Assembly (NCBI RefSeq): GCF_019090095.1
Contig: NZ_JAGQFP010000001.1
Coordinates: 1,116,001-1,180,000 of the forward strand
Length of the DNA stretch: 64,000 nucleotides
DNA from: Stutzerimonas stutzeri
GTDB lineage: Bacteria; Pseudomonadota; Gammaproteobacteria; Pseudomonadales; Pseudomonadaceae
Direction of reading: 5' to 3'
Shown here: one piece after another, positions 46,213-55,530 of the stretch
How the letters are laid out: every line of letters starts with the position of its first letter
How positions within the stretch are numbered: position 1 is the stretch's first letter
Translations under genes and position numbers: made by a program
Notes under the pieces: generated by a model
Databases searched by the model: none
Seen by the model: only the letters and a program-made list of their open reading frames with translations
What the model was told of the DNA's origin: nothing

Positions 46213-49095
46213 ATGCTGCCGCCTGAGTCCGCTAATCTTGGCGCCAAACCCTGGCAGGACGCCACGCGACTACTGTCGATGCTCAGCGATGCGGGTTTGG
46301 GTATCTGGTCATGGGATCTGCATCGGGGCGTCATGCATGCCTCTACCGGTACTTGCCGCCTCTTCGGGCTTGCTGAGCCGCTCGCTGAACTGTCCCAGGA
46401 GCGGTACCTGGCATTGGTGTTCGAAGAGGATAGAGCCGATGTCGAGGCCATTGCCCGCTCGGTACAGGCGGGCGACGAGACACACCTGCGCATTCGCCAT
46501 CGCGTGCGGCTACCGGACGCCAGCGTACGCTGGCTCGAGATAGAGGGCCTGCCGCAAGCTGCCGGAACGGAGCCAGGGATCCTGATGGGCACGGTGCGGG
46601 ACATCACCGAGCAGCATATTCAGGCCCAGGCTCTGGAAGACAGCCAGGAGCGCCTCGAACTGGCGCTCGCCTCGGCAGAGCTGGGTTACTGGGAATGGCA
46701 CATCCCCAGCGATCGGCTTTACGCATCGGCTCGGGCGTCGGAACTGCACGGGATGACCGAAGGCCCGTTCGACGGCTCGTTTCGCGAATTCTTCCGCAGC
46801 GTCGCGCCGAACAACCGGCAAACCATGCGCGACTCATACAGCGACCTGCTTGCCGGGCGGCACCAGACCTACCAGACGACCTACCAGGCGCAGCACCCAA
46901 ACGGCGTGACACGGCACCTGGAAAGCACCGCCAAGTTGTATCGAGATCCCTACGGCGAGCCGCTGCGGATGGCCGGGATCATCATCGACGTCACTGAGCG
47001 GGTCCTGCGCGAGCAATACCTCGCCGCGTCCGAAGCCAAGTTCTCCGCCCTGTTCCAGGGCAGTCCTGACCCTATCTCGCTTTCGCGCATCCGCGACGGC
47101 GTGTTCATCGATATCAACCCCAGCTTCAGCGCCGTTTTCGGCTGGCAGAGCAGCGAGATCATTGGGCGCTCGGCCCCGGAAATCGGCATCTGGCGCGATG
47201 AGGCGCAGCGCAGGTCACTCTACGAGCAGCTGTCGCGCCATCAGCGCCTGGACAACGCCGAGGCGCAATTTCGCACGAAAAACGGCGAGTTGGTGACCTG
47301 CGTCGTCTCCAGTCGCTTCATTCGGATCGAGCGACGGCTGTGCATCGTCACCACCTTCCGAGACATTACCAAGCGTCAGCAGGCCGAAGCCGCGCTCAAG
47401 GTAAGCGAGACCAAATTCGCCACCGCCTTTCACTCCAGCCCTGACGCCATCATCATCAGTGAGCGCAGCACCGGGCGCTTCATCGAAGCCAACGAAGGCT
47501 TCTACCGACTGACAGGCTACCGTTCCGAAGAAACCATCGGCCGTACCTCTGCGGAACTGAAACTCTGGCCGGGCGACCAGCGCCGGGAGCTTCTCGAAAG
47601 ACTGGAGCGCGACGGGCGCGTCAGCAATTGGGAAATGGTCGGTCAGGACCGTCACGGCAAGCCCAGGCATATAGAAGTATCGGTCGAGCCGATCGAACTC
47701 AACGGCACCGACTGCCTGTTGCTCTCGGCCCGTGACATCAGCCGGCTAAAGGCCGCTCGCGCACAGATCCAGCACCTTGCCTACCATGACCCTTTGACCA
47801 ACCTGCCCAACCGCACACTGCTGATGGAGCGTCTGAATCAGCAAGCATCGCTGCATAAGCGGCACCACATGCGGGGCGCCCTGCTCTTTCTCGACCTCGA
47901 CCATTTCAAGCACATCAATGACTCGCTGGGGCACCCAGTTGGCGATGCCGTGCTGAAAATGATCACCGCCCGCCTGGAGGCCAGCATTCGTCAGGAAGAC
48001 ACGGTCGCCCGCCTTGGCGGTGATGAGTTCGTGGTGCTGTTGACCGGCCTGACCGGCAGGCGCTCGGAAGTGACCCGGCACGTTCGGCAGTTCGCAGAAA
48101 AGCTGCGAACCCTGCTAGCCGAACCCATGGTATTCGAGGGGAATCGGCTGCAGGTCACCCCGAGCATCGGCATCGCGCTGATGCCGGATCACGGTGAAAC
48201 GCCGCCCGATCTGCTCAAGCGCGCCGACATTGCGCTCTACAGGGCCAAGGATGCCGGGCGTAACGCCATCCAACTGTTTCGCTCCACCATGCAGGAAGCG
48301 GCCAGTGCGCGCCTGAAGCTGGAAAGCGAGCTCCGTCTCGCGTTGCAGCGCAACGAGTTCGAGCTGCAACTGCAACCACAGGTCAATGCACGTACCGGCG
48401 CGGTGATCGGCGCTGAAGTTCTGCTGCGCTGGCACCACCCGGAGCATGGCGCGCGGTCACCGGCGCAGTTCATCGATGTTCTGGAGGAAAGCGGCCTGAT
48501 CGTCGAGGTCGGCGACTGGGTCATAAAGGAAGCCTGCCGGATCGGCGCCTCCCTGCTGACCAGTCGCCTGGTGCAGGCCGACAGCTTCAGCCTGTGCGTC
48601 AACATCAGCCCCCGCCAGTTCCGCCAGAGCGAGTTCGTCGAACGCATCCTCGCGACGCTGAAAGCCGCCGAGCTGCCCCACGAGATGGTCAAGCTGGAGA
48701 TCACCGAAGGCATCGTGATCCAGAACCTCGACGACACCATCGCCAAAATGCGCCGTCTTTGCCGGCATGGGGTGAGCTTTGCGATGGATGACTTCGGCAC
48801 GGGCTATTCCTCGCTGACGTACCTGAAACGCCTGCCGGTGAATCTGCTGAAGATCGACCAGTCATTCGTTCGTGATGCACTGGAGGATTCCAACGACGTC
48901 GAGATCATCCGCGCAATCATCGCGATGGCGCGAAGCCTGGGATTGGAGGTCATTGCCGAAGGCGTCGAGCAGCAGGCCCAGCTCGATCTGCTCCAGCAAA
49001 AGGGATGCCACCTGTACCAGGGCTATCTATTCAGCCAGCCGCTGCGCCTGGCGGCGTTCCGCGAGTTGCTGGAAGCGCACTCGGCCCATCGCTGA
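46213..49095 (+). CDS. PAS-GGDEF-EAL cyclic-di-GMP protein
   Basis: 960 residues, no membrane segment. Four PAS-like domains (about 20-140, 145-275, 280-400, 405-525), each ending in an RDIT/DVTER-type linker, precede a GGDEF domain with intact signature (602-606) and an EAL domain. The EAL motif reads EVL (Glu735), and NISPRQF, DDFGTGYSSL, KIDQSFV and EGVE are present, so both synthase and phosphodiesterase activities are possible. There is no RxxD inhibitory site obvious before GGDEF. It likely tunes motility or biofilm in response to redox or small ligands sensed by PAS. Confidence 0.93.
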   Translation: MLPPESANLGAKPWQDATRLLSMLSDAGLGIWSWDLHRGVMHASTGTCRLFGLAEPLAELSQERYLALVFEEDRADVEAIARSVQAGDETHLRIRHRVRLPDASVRWLEIEGLPQAAGTEPGILMGTVRDITEQHIQAQALEDSQERLELALASAELGYWEWHIPSDRLYASARASELHGMTEGPFDGSFREFFRSVAPNNRQTMRDSYSDLLAGRHQTYQTTYQAQHPNGVTRHLESTAKLYRDPYGEPLRMAGIIIDVTERVLREQYLAASEAKFSALFQGSPDPISLSRIRDGVFIDINPSFSAVFGWQSSEIIGRSAPEIGIWRDEAQRRSLYEQLSRHQRLDNAEAQFRTKNGELVTCVVSSRFIRIERRLCIVTTFRDITKRQQAEAALKVSETKFATAFHSSPDAIIISERSTGRFIEANEGFYRLTGYRSEETIGRTSAELKLWPGDQRRELLERLERDGRVSNWEMVGQDRHGKPRHIEVSVEPIELNGTDCLLLSARDISRLKAARAQIQHLAYHDPLTNLPNRTLLMERLNQQASLHKRHHMRGALLFLDLDHFKHINDSLGHPVGDAVLKMITARLEASIRQEDTVARLGGDEFVVLLTGLTGRRSEVTRHVRQFAEKLRTLLAEPMVFEGNRLQVTPSIGIALMPDHGETPPDLLKRADIALYRAKDAGRNAIQLFRSTMQEAASARLKLESELRLALQRNEFELQLQPQVNARTGAVIGAEVLLRWHHPEHGARSPAQFIDVLEESGLIVEVGDWVIKEACRIGASLLTSRLVQADSFSLCVNISPRQFRQSEFVERILATLKAAELPHEMVKLEITEGIVIQNLDDTIAKMRRLCRHGVSFAMDDFGTGYSSLTYLKRLPVNLLKIDQSFVRDALEDSNDVEIIRAIIAMARSLGLEVIAEGVEQQAQLDLLQQKGCHLYQGYLFSQPLRLAAFRELLEAHSAHR

Positions 49096-49119
49096 TCCGT
49101 ATTCAGATACGCCAAAAAA

Positions 49120-49143
49120 GAACCCCGCCGTGCGGCGGGGTTC
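49120..49143 (-). terminator. Terminator of hsp20
   Basis: Perfect 10-bp stem GAACCCCGCC / GGCGGGGTTC with loop GTGC, followed on the minus strand by TTTTTT. It lies between the converging GGDEF-EAL and hsp20 genes. Confidence 0.9.
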
Positions 49144-49184
49144 ACTTCAGTCAGCAGAACGCTACAGGCGTTCGATCCTGCGGA

Positions 49185-49631
49185 TCAGGCCTCTTCCAGC
49201 GCCAGGCGCTCGCCATTGATCGGGATGCGCTTGGGCTTGGCCTCCTCCGGCACGACGCGCTCGAGTTCGATCGCCAACAGGCCGTTGTTGAGCGCAGCGC
49301 CCTTGACCTCTATATGGTCGGCGAGGCGGAACGAGAGCTTGAAGGCGCGCTGGGCAATGCCTTGATGCAGGTAGGTGACGTTATCGCCCGTGCTTTCGCG
49401 CTTGCCGCCGCTGATGGTCAGCACGCCACGCTCGACCTGCAGGTCCAGATCGGATTCCTGAAAGCCAGCGGCTGCTACGATGATGCGGTATTGGTCATCG
49501 CCATGTTTTTCCACGTTGTAAGGTGGAAACGAGCTGCCCGCCTCATTGCGCAGGGCCGACTCGAACAGATCGTTGAAGCGATCGAAGCCAATGGACTGGC
49601 GGAACAGTGGAGCCATCGAAAAACTGGTCAT
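49185..49631 (-). CDS. ibpA: Small heat-shock protein IbpA-type
   Basis: 148 residues with an alpha-crystallin domain (about 38-128): YRIIVAAAGFQESDL, GVLTISGGK and AFKLSFRLAD. The N-terminus MAPLFRQSIGFDRFNDLFE is typical of IbpA. It is an ATP-independent holdase binding unfolding proteins in the cytoplasm. Expression should be heat-controlled twice: a sigma32 promoter and a ROSE-like leader lie directly upstream. Confidence 0.95.
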   Translation of the reverse strand: MTSFSMAPLFRQSIGFDRFNDLFESALRNEAGSSFPPYNVEKHGDDQYRIIVAAAGFQESDLDLQVERGVLTISGGKRESTGDNVTYLHQGIAQRAFKLSFRLADHIEVKGAALNNGLLAIELERVVPEEAKPKRIPINGERLALEEA

Positions 49632-49690
49632 TTTGCTATCTCCTGAGATTCAGCGAGTGGTTACCACAGGACCCGAATTCGGCATCCTGT
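49632..49690 (-). promoter_or_regulatory. ROSE-like RNA thermometer in the hsp20 leader
   Basis: The leader can fold into CAGGA / TCCTG enclosing CCG-AATT-CGG, a small GTGG-TAA-CCAC hairpin, and a last helix where CTCGCT pairs with AGGAG of the ribosome site. In that helix the G of TCGCT is bulged, which matches the UYGCU signature of ROSE elements (49641-49657 in plus coordinates). Warming would melt it and free the ribosome site. Folding was done by eye. Confidence 0.75.
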
Positions 49691-49697
49691 ATCGCCC

Positions 49698-49726
49698 TAG
49701 ATAGGTATTGGCCGTTTCATTTCAAG
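49698..49726 (-). promoter_or_regulatory. Sigma32 heat-shock promoter of hsp20
   Basis: On the minus strand CTTGAAA (49720-49726) and CCTATCTA (49698-49705) are 14 nt apart. CTTGAAA is the sigma32 -35 consensus; the -10 fits CCCCATNT loosely. The start would fall near 49690, just before the thermometer. Confidence 0.75.
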
Positions 49727-49747
49727 ACCGTTCGTCGGAGATTTTTT

Positions 49748-50494
49748 ATGTCCAGAGTCATGCTGATCACCGGTGCCAGCCGCGGCATCGGCGCCGCCAC
49801 TGCGCGGCTCGCGGCGGCCGAAGGCTATGCGATCTGTCTCAATTACCATCGCCGGCAGGACGCCGCGCAGCAGTTGCTCGATGAACTTCGGCGCAGCGGA
49901 GCCCGGGCCATCGCGGTCGCCGCCGACGTGGCCGACGAAGCCCAGGTCGCGACGCTCTTTGCCGCCATCGACGCCGAGTTCGGCCGGCTCGATGTACTGG
50001 TCAACAACGCCGGCATGCTGGAACGCCAGATGCGCCTGGAAGACATGGATGCCGCGCGGCTGGCGCGCGTGTTCGCCGTCAATGTCACGGGCAGCTTTCT
50101 CTGTGCCCGCGAGGCGGTGAAACGCATGTCCACCCGTCACGGAGCCAACGGCGGCGCGATCGTCAATGTCTCGTCGGTCGCCGCCAAGCTCGGCGCGCCG
50201 AACGAATACATCGACTACGCCGCAGCCAAGGGCGCGATAGACAGCATGACCCTGGGACTCGCCAAGGAAGTCGCCGCCGAGGGCATCCGGGTCAACGCCG
50301 TCCGACCGGGCATCATCCGCACTGAGATCCACGCCAGCGGTGGCGAGCCCGGACGGGTCGAGCGCGTCAAGGCCAGCGTACCCATGGGCCGCGGGGGTGA
50401 AGCCGAAGAAGTTGCCCAGGCCATCCTCTGGCTCGCCAGCGCCAAGGCCAGCTACACCAGCGGTGCACTGCTGGACGTCAGCGGCGGACGCTAG
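49748..50494 (+). CDS. Short-chain dehydrogenase/reductase (SDR)
   Basis: 248 residues. NAD(P) loop [17 protein letters not shown] motif at LVNNAGML, catalytic Ser in [10 protein letters not shown] and Tyr/Lys in DYAAAKGA. FabG-like oxidoreductase with unknown substrate. The basic residues HRRQ after the second strand suggest NADPH. ATG 49748 with CGGAG 7 nt upstream. Its stop shares the CTAG at 50491-50494 with the convergent dusC stop. Confidence 0.92.
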   Translation: MSRVMLITGASRGIGAATARLAAAEGYAICLNYHRRQDAAQQLLDELRRSGARAIAVAADVADEAQVATLFAAIDAEFGRLDVLVNNAGMLERQMRLEDMDAARLARVFAVNVTGSFLCAREAVKRMSTRHGANGGAIVNVSSVAAKLGAPNEYIDYAAAKGAIDSMTLGLAKEVAAEGIRVNAVRPGIIRTEIHASGGEPGRVERVKASVPMGRGGEAEEVAQAILWLASAKASYTSGALLDVSGGR

Positions 50495-51465
50495 AGCGCG
50501 ACCTTGCAGGCGATCGCTTCGCTGTCGAGGCCCAGCAACGCGTCGAGCCGGGCGCAATCGTTTTCCCGACGCAGCTGCGCGAACAGCGAAACGGCTTGCG
50601 GATAGCTGCGGGTGAGCATGGACAGCCACTGCTTGAGGCGGCCAGGCGCATACCGAGGAGAGATCTTGCGGCGCGCCTGCATCCAGAAGTCCGCCAGCAG
50701 CGGCTGGAGATCTTCCCAGCCCATCGGCTCGACGCTGGCGCCCTGCTTCGCCGCGCTGATCTGACGCGCCAGGTCGGGCCGACAAACCAGGCCGCGGCCC
50801 AGCATGATGTCTTCGACGCCGCTGACCTCCCGGCAACGGCGCCAGTCGTCCAGCGACCAGATATCGCCGTTGGCGAACACCGGTACGGCGACGACGTCCT
50901 GAACCCTGGCGACCCACTCCCAATGCGCCGGCGGCTTGTAGCCATCCACCTTGGTCCGGGCATGCACCACCAATTGCTCGGCGCCACCGTCGACCAACGC
51001 CCGCGCGCAGTCGAGGGCGCCATCGGGGCTGTCGAAACCCAGCCGCATCTTGGCGGTGACGGGGATGTGGGCAGGGACGGCCTTGCGCACTTCCAGCAGG
51101 ATGCTGTGCAACAGTTCCGGCTCTTTGAGCAGCACCGCACCGCCCCGAGACTTGTTCACGGTCTTGGCCGGGCAGCCGAAGTTGAGGTCGATGGCGGGCG
51201 CGCCGAGGGTACAGGCGAAGGCGGCGTTGTCCGCCAGGCAAAGCGGATCGGAACCCAACAACTGCACCCGCAACGGCGTGCCTGCCCGCGTCCTGGCAGC
51301 CGTGTCGAGCTCGGGTGCGAGTTTGCGGAAACTGGACGGCGGCAGCAGACGATCCGAGACCCGGATGAATTCGGTCACGCACCAGTCGATGCCGCCCACA
51401 CCGGTCAATACGTCACGAAGAATCTCATCGACCAGGCCTTCCATCGGCGCCAAGGCAATCTGCAT
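50491..51465 (-). CDS. dusC: tRNA-dihydrouridine(16) synthase DusC
   Basis: FMN enzyme that reduces uridine 16 of tRNA. 324 residues from ATG 51465 ([15 protein letters not shown]). Motifs: [17 protein letters not shown] with the catalytic cysteine, [17 protein letters not shown] and FANGDIWS. The DusC subclass is suggested by overall similarity and APMEGLVDE start. Its last bases overlap the SDR gene end in opposite orientation. Confidence 0.92.
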   Translation of the reverse strand: MQIALAPMEGLVDEILRDVLTGVGGIDWCVTEFIRVSDRLLPPSSFRKLAPELDTAARTRAGTPLRVQLLGSDPLCLADNAAFACTLGAPAIDLNFGCPAKTVNKSRGGAVLLKEPELLHSILLEVRKAVPAHIPVTAKMRLGFDSPDGALDCARALVDGGAEQLVVHARTKVDGYKPPAHWEWVARVQDVVAVPVFANGDIWSLDDWRRCREVSGVEDIMLGRGLVCRPDLARQISAAKQGASVEPMGWEDLQPLLADFWMQARRKISPRYAPGRLKQWLSMLTRSYPQAVSLFAQLRRENDCARLDALLGLDSEAIACKVAL

Positions 51466-51548
51466 CAAGAACCGCTCGAATCGCAAAAGGTGCGCATTGT
51501 ACGGAGCCGGCCGAGACGAAGAAACGGCTGCGTCGCGCCACCTGGCGG

Positions 51549-51848
51549 CTATTGATCCGTTTCGTCGTCGCGGTCTTCCAGCGTATCGGTCCCGGTGGTC
51601 GCGCCCATGCCGCCGGTGGTACCCCTGGCGCCAGCACCCATGGTCCCCAGCCCAGAGGGGGTATCGGCATCTTCAGGCTCGTCGAGACCCTGCCTATCCG
51701 GGCCCGCATCATCAATCTGCGATGACGGTTGCTCCATCGCGCCGGTACCGGTAGTCGATGGGCTGGACAGATCGCTGTCGGTTTCGGCTAACGCCACGCC
51801 GGAAACGAACATCAACCCGGCACTCATCAGCAGTAGTTTGTTCAGCAT
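51549..51848 (-). CDS. Small exported Gly/Thr/Asp-rich protein
   Basis: 99 residues: signal peptide ([21 protein letters not shown]), then a low-complexity acidic region rich in Gly, Thr, Asp and Pro ([20 protein letters not shown]). Not recognised. GGAGGA upstream of the ATG is a strong ribosome site. It lies 18 nt behind another small exported gene, so the two form an operon. Confidence 0.7.
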   Translation of the reverse strand: MLNKLLLMSAGLMFVSGVALAETDSDLSSPSTTGTGAMEQPSSQIDDAGPDRQGLDEPEDADTPSGLGTMGAGARGTTGGMGATTGTDTLEDRDDETDQ

Positions 51849-51866
51849 GTCGTCATTCCTCCACAG

Positions 51867-52187
51867 TCAGTCATCGTTCCGATCGCCCAGCGTTCGACGC
51901 GGTCGGTGCTCCATGTCTGGGTGAGTGTCGCCGTGGTCCGCCTCGTCGTAAGCCCTTGATCCATGCTGATTGTCTTTTTCCTCGTGCCCCGCTTCCGGGG
52001 GGTCGGGTAACCGTTCGATGCCGTCACCGAGCCCCATGGAGCCATTGCCCAGCGACCGGTCGGCCGCGCCTGTGTTCTGGGCCAACCCGTATGTGCCGGC
52101 CGCCGCAGCAGGCGTTCCGCCGGCCGCGTCCAGCGTCGCGACGAGTCCGGCCAGCGTGCCAAGCACGATGAGCAGAGTTTTGCGCAT
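51867..52187 (-). CDS. Small exported polar protein
   Basis: 106 residues with a signal-like start (MRKTLLIVLGTLAGLVATLDA), then a Gly/Asn stretch and a very polar His/Asp/Arg tail (HEEKDNQHG ... HPDMEHRPRRTLGDRNDD). No family recognised. GAGGAGGT directly upstream is a near-perfect ribosome site. Disordered after the signal, probably periplasmic; the His/Asp tail could bind metal (speculative). Confidence 0.65.
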   Translation of the reverse strand: MRKTLLIVLGTLAGLVATLDAAGGTPAAAAGTYGLAQNTGAADRSLGNGSMGLGDGIERLPDPPEAGHEEKDNQHGSRAYDEADHGDTHPDMEHRPRRTLGDRNDD

Positions 52188-52346
52188 GGGACCTCCTCAC
52201 AGCAGTGCGGTCAGTCTTTAGGCACCCCGACAGAGGCACCGTGCACTGTCGTTCAGAGCACCCGACCAACGGCGAGCGGAACCGTCGTTCCGAACCCGGG
52301 TCCGATTCATCAGAGAGCAGTTGTCCGGTTAGAAAGGAATCCAACA

Positions 52347-52556
52347 ATGATTGCACCCGCTGTGGTAATTCTCTTGATGATCGTCGGCTGGAGCGCCGCC
52401 GCGTTGGCCATGCTCTGGGGCATGCTGCGAGTCACCCGCTACCATCACAAAGCCGGGACGAACGCACCGCGAAACCAGGGAATCGGCGAGGCAACCGCGA
52501 AATCGGGCGCCAAGATTTCGTTGGGCACTGCAATAAATCGCGCCATCGCCCAATAA
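52347..52556 (+). CDS. Small single-helix membrane protein
   Basis: 69 residues: one N-terminal membrane helix (VVILLMIVGWSAAALAMLWGML) and a basic cytosolic tail. AAAGGAA about 7 nt before the ATG supports translation. Divergent from the two small exported genes; 52188-52346 must hold promoters for both. Function unknown. Confidence 0.65.
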   Translation: MIAPAVVILLMIVGWSAAALAMLWGMLRVTRYHHKAGTNAPRNQGIGEATAKSGAKISLGTAINRAIAQ

Positions 52557-52560
52557 AGCC

Positions 52561-52588
52561 GTGACAGCGCCGCCGAAAGCTGTAGAAT
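52561..52588 (+). promoter_or_regulatory. Promoter of first tRNA-fMet
   Basis: GTGACA and TAGAAT separated by 16 nt, with TG before the -10, 14 nt upstream of the tRNA. One base off the -35 consensus of the second copy. Confidence 0.7.
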
Positions 52589-52601
52589 GCCGGCCCACAG
52601 A

Positions 52602-52678
<77 letters not shown>

Positions 52679-52684
52679 AATACG

Positions 52685-52712
52685 AAAGGCCACTCTCATG
52701 AGTGGCCTTTTT
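52685..52712 (+). terminator. Terminator of tRNA-fMet copy 1
   Basis: Stem AAAGGCCACTC / GAGTGGCCTTT, loop TCAT, followed by T residues, 7 nt after the tRNA. Confidence 0.9.
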
Positions 52713-52809
52713 CGTTCCAGGGCGCCCTTGTGTCGGTGCCAACGCTGCACGGCAGCCTGAGCGAAACGGCTAACCATTTGAATAAAAACGCTTTCTTTCC
52801 GGCTTACGG

Positions 52810-52837
52810 TTGACATCGGACCTCGAGCCTGTAGAAT
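52810..52837 (+). promoter_or_regulatory. Promoter of second tRNA-fMet
   Basis: Perfect -35 TTGACA and -10 TAGAAT with 16-nt spacing, 13 nt before the tRNA, with GC-rich discriminator. Confidence 0.8.
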
Positions 52838-52850
52838 GCCGCCCCACAGA

Positions 52851-52927
<77 letters not shown>

Positions 52928-52933
52928 AATACG

Positions 52934-52962
52934 AAAAGGCCACTCTTTGAGTGGCCTTTTTC
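52934..52962 (+). terminator. Terminator of tRNA-fMet copy 2
   Basis: Stem AAAAGGCCACTC / GAGTGGCCTTTT, loop TTT, then TCG. Close variant of the copy 1 terminator. Confidence 0.9.
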
Positions 52963-53264
52963 GTTTGGCCGGAGTACTTACGGCATCCGCCGATTGCGAT
53001 CTCTAGCTTTCATCCGCGGGCGTCAGCACACCATGCGCTTACTGACGTCCGGTTGATATCGGCGATCTCTTCTTCTCCCTCCTTACTTCGTCTTGCGATG
53101 TGGCGATTCACCGTTGCGCCGCTCATGGAACATCCGCGCTACGGCGGCTTGCCGGTCGTCCGGGTGGGGGACAGGCCTCTCGTTGCCTCGTCTTGCTAGT
53201 GCACACTCACTAGCGACATAAGGCTGCCGAACGTCTGAGCACCGCTCGGCACGCCGAGGCGCTG
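52963..53264. other. Gap with a 7-bp dyad downstream of the SGNH gene
   Basis: About 300 nt with no supported gene. It holds GCTAGTG-CACACT-CACTAGC at 53195-53214, 50 nt past the SGNH hydrolase stop. Without a U-run it is a poor terminator; it could be an operator or a weak hairpin. Confidence 0.45.
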
Positions 53265-54425
53265 TTATCGGCGCCACTGTCGACGAAGCAACGGAGCGAA
53301 GCGCTCGCCGATCAGAAGGTGCGTGTGCGCGTCTGGATGCAGCCGATCAGGCAGAGGCAAGCGAGCATGATCCTGTTCGCCGTACAGTTCGCGGCCGTCC
53401 AGGTAATGGATATTGGCGTCACCCACCGAGCGCTGCTCGACAATGGCTTGAAGATGCTCGCGAATGATCGTCAGCGTGAGTTTGCCCGCACCCGTTTCAT
53501 CAGGGCGACCAGAAGCCTGAAACCTGATCTCATCTTCGGCCAGAGCCTCCAGATCGAACATGCTGGGTCCAGGTGTGGTTTCGTGAATGGGGCAGGAAAT
53601 CGGCGCGATGACCAGAAGCGGTGTGCCGGGGTGACCTTCGCGCAGGGTGTCGAGAAACCCGTGAACCGCCGGTGCGAAAGCACGCAATCGCATCAAGTCC
53701 GCATTGACGAGGTTGATGCCGATCTTGACGCTGATGAGATCCGCAGGCATGTCCCGGAGGGTGCGCGCAACGAACGGATCCAGCAGGGCATTGCCACTCA
53801 AGCCGAGGTTAAACAGGTCCACACCTGCCATGCGGGACGCAACAACCGGCCAAATACCGGTCGGCGAGGTGGCATTCGATCCATGACTGATCGAACTGCC
53901 ATGGTGGAGCCATATCGGTCTGCCCTCGTCTGCGACCGGGCGGACAGGAGCGTTCGAGTGCAGCTCCCCGAGCGCCACGATTTCATTGTGCGCAAGCCAG
54001 ATGTCGACGAGCTTGTCGTGGCCAGCCAGTCCCTCGAAACGCAGGGTCTGAATCGTTCCGGGTTCACGAGCGGTCGCTCCGCTGGACATGTCCGTGCGCA
54101 AGATCGCTGCCTGATCGGCAGATTGCTGACGAACCAGTTGCCCGTCCACGCATAGGTCGTAGATGCCCTTTGGCCGTGGAGGTACGCCCACGAGCTCCCT
54201 TCGGGTTGGCATGACGTCGAGTTCGAGCGCTGTAGCGGCCGTGCGAAACTGCAGGCGGACACCAGACGGTTCCGTTTCGATCGAGGCCAGCTGCGGGTCG
54301 GGACATTGGGAGCGCGCGCTCGCCGGCAAGCGATGCGGGAGCACGCCGAACTCGGTTTGCTCCAGCTCGATAGCGCCCTTCAGCAGGGTTGCGGTGATAG
54401 GTGTGGTGATCGGGAGATTATCCAT
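53265..54425 (-). CDS. SGNH/GDSL-type esterase
   Basis: 386 residues. An N-terminal beta-rich domain (1-160, SsfX3-like) precedes an SGNH hydrolase core: catalytic Ser in HHGSSISHG, Gly in LGLSGNALLD, Asn in KIGINLVNAD, and Asp/His in DRLHPDAHTH. Such enzymes cleave acyl or acetyl esters of sugars or small molecules. No signal peptide, so cytoplasmic. It starts 129 nt before the end of a LysR gene on the same strand; a weak ribosome site. Part of the accessory patch. Confidence 0.85.
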   Translation of the reverse strand: MDNLPITTPITATLLKGAIELEQTEFGVLPHRLPASARSQCPDPQLASIETEPSGVRLQFRTAATALELDVMPTRRELVGVPPRPKGIYDLCVDGQLVRQQSADQAAILRTDMSSGATAREPGTIQTLRFEGLAGHDKLVDIWLAHNEIVALGELHSNAPVRPVADEGRPIWLHHGSSISHGSNATSPTGIWPVVASRMAGVDLFNLGLSGNALLDPFVARTLRDMPADLISVKIGINLVNADLMRLRAFAPAVHGFLDTLREGHPGTPLLVIAPISCPIHETTPGPSMFDLEALAEDEIRFQASGRPDETGAGKLTLTIIREHLQAIVEQRSVGDANIHYLDGRELYGEQDHARLPLPDRLHPDAHTHLLIGERFAPLLRRQWRR

Positions 54426-54554
54426 CTGCTTCGCTCTAGATACTTGGCAATCGTGTCATTCGCCGCTTTCCCCCGCGTTAGAATGGACGCCTCGGGGAAC
54501 GGACGGCTGACACCGGAGGCTGCGCAGCCGCTCACCGGTAAAAGCACAATCGAT

Positions 54555-55442
54555 TCAGCGCAACAGCTGTGCCAGCCGTTGCGCCACGTACTGTAGCCCC
54601 AAATCGTTTTCGCGGCGTCGGTGCCAGGCGAGGTGCAACGTGAAACCGCTCACCGGGATGGGCGGCTGGAAAGTTTGCAGCGCCCCGCTTACCGGCACGA
54701 CGCGCGAGGGCAGCATGGCGAGCATGTCGGACGCTCGCAGCAGGTCGGGCACCATCTGAAAGGTAGGCACTACCAGGCCGACTCGTCGCGAATGCCCCGC
54801 TTTGGCCAGGTCAGCGTCAACGGGACTACGCCCGTCCCCGCGCCCGGAAACCAGAATGTGCGGGAAGCCGAGCCAGCGTTCGAGGTCAAAGCCATCGGCG
54901 GCGGGATGACCGGGGCGCATGGCGACGACATAGTGCTCGGTCAGCAATTCTTCGCAGCGAATATCCTCGTCGGACTCGGGAAAGACCGAGATCGCGATAT
55001 CCGTGCTGCCATCGACAAGGGCGCCTTTCGCAGCTTGGGCGCCTTGCCAGGGTTGAACCACGATATCGATCCCGGGGGCGCGTTCCCGCAGCGCATCGAG
55101 CAAGGGACCGATCACGAACAGCGCCGGATAATCCGCCATGGCGATGCGAAGCGTCTGGCGGATATCGGCCAGGGCGACCTCCGGGGGATCGATCAGATCG
55201 GTCACGCCGGCCAGCAGGGATTTCAAGGGAGCACGCAGGGACGCGGCTTTGGGCGTCAGGCGCATCGTACCGCGCCCGCGTTCAAGGAGATCGTCCTTGA
55301 ACAGGTGGCGGCAGCGCTGGAGCGCCACCGAAGCCGCCGGTTGCGAAAGCCCCAAACGGTCGGCCGCGCGACTGACATGGGCTTCGTCCAGCAGCGCGTC
55401 CAGTATCACGAGGAGGTTGAGGTCGACCGAGCGCAAATTCAT
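54555..55442 (-). CDS. LysR-family regulator of the adjacent oxidoreductase
   Basis: 295 residues. HTH at 5-64 (HVSRAADRLGLSQPAASVALQ), effector domain behind it. NodD/PA-type LysR with start MNLRSVDLNLLVILDALL. It is divergent from the flavodoxin-fold gene and shares with it an 88-nt promoter containing a dyad, the usual arrangement of regulator and target. Confidence 0.92.
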   Translation of the reverse strand: MNLRSVDLNLLVILDALLDEAHVSRAADRLGLSQPAASVALQRCRHLFKDDLLERGRGTMRLTPKAASLRAPLKSLLAGVTDLIDPPEVALADIRQTLRIAMADYPALFVIGPLLDALRERAPGIDIVVQPWQGAQAAKGALVDGSTDIAISVFPESDEDIRCEELLTEHYVVAMRPGHPAADGFDLERWLGFPHILVSGRGDGRSPVDADLAKAGHSRRVGLVVPTFQMVPDLLRASDMLAMLPSRVVPVSGALQTFQPPIPVSGFTLHLAWHRRRENDLGLQYVAQRLAQLLR

Positions 55443-55452
55443 ATGGCGGATA

Positions 55453-55474
55453 ATAGATTAGACAAGATATCTAT
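55453..55474. promoter_or_regulatory. Probable LysR operator
   Basis: ATAGAT-N10-ATCTAT in an AT-rich 88-nt gap between the divergent genes, 11 nt before the lysR start and 57 nt before the oxidoreductase start. Size and position fit a LysR autoregulatory site. Confidence 0.6.
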
Positions 55475-55530
55475 TGGAATAATAATCAAACGTTCAGCAA
55501 TCTGGCCTCACGAACAACCCGGAGGCGACG

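Noticed and set aside
49697..51382. 561-codon minus frame over the SDR and dusC genes
   Set aside because: Overlaps two genes with complete catalytic motifs; Arg/Gly-rich shadow.
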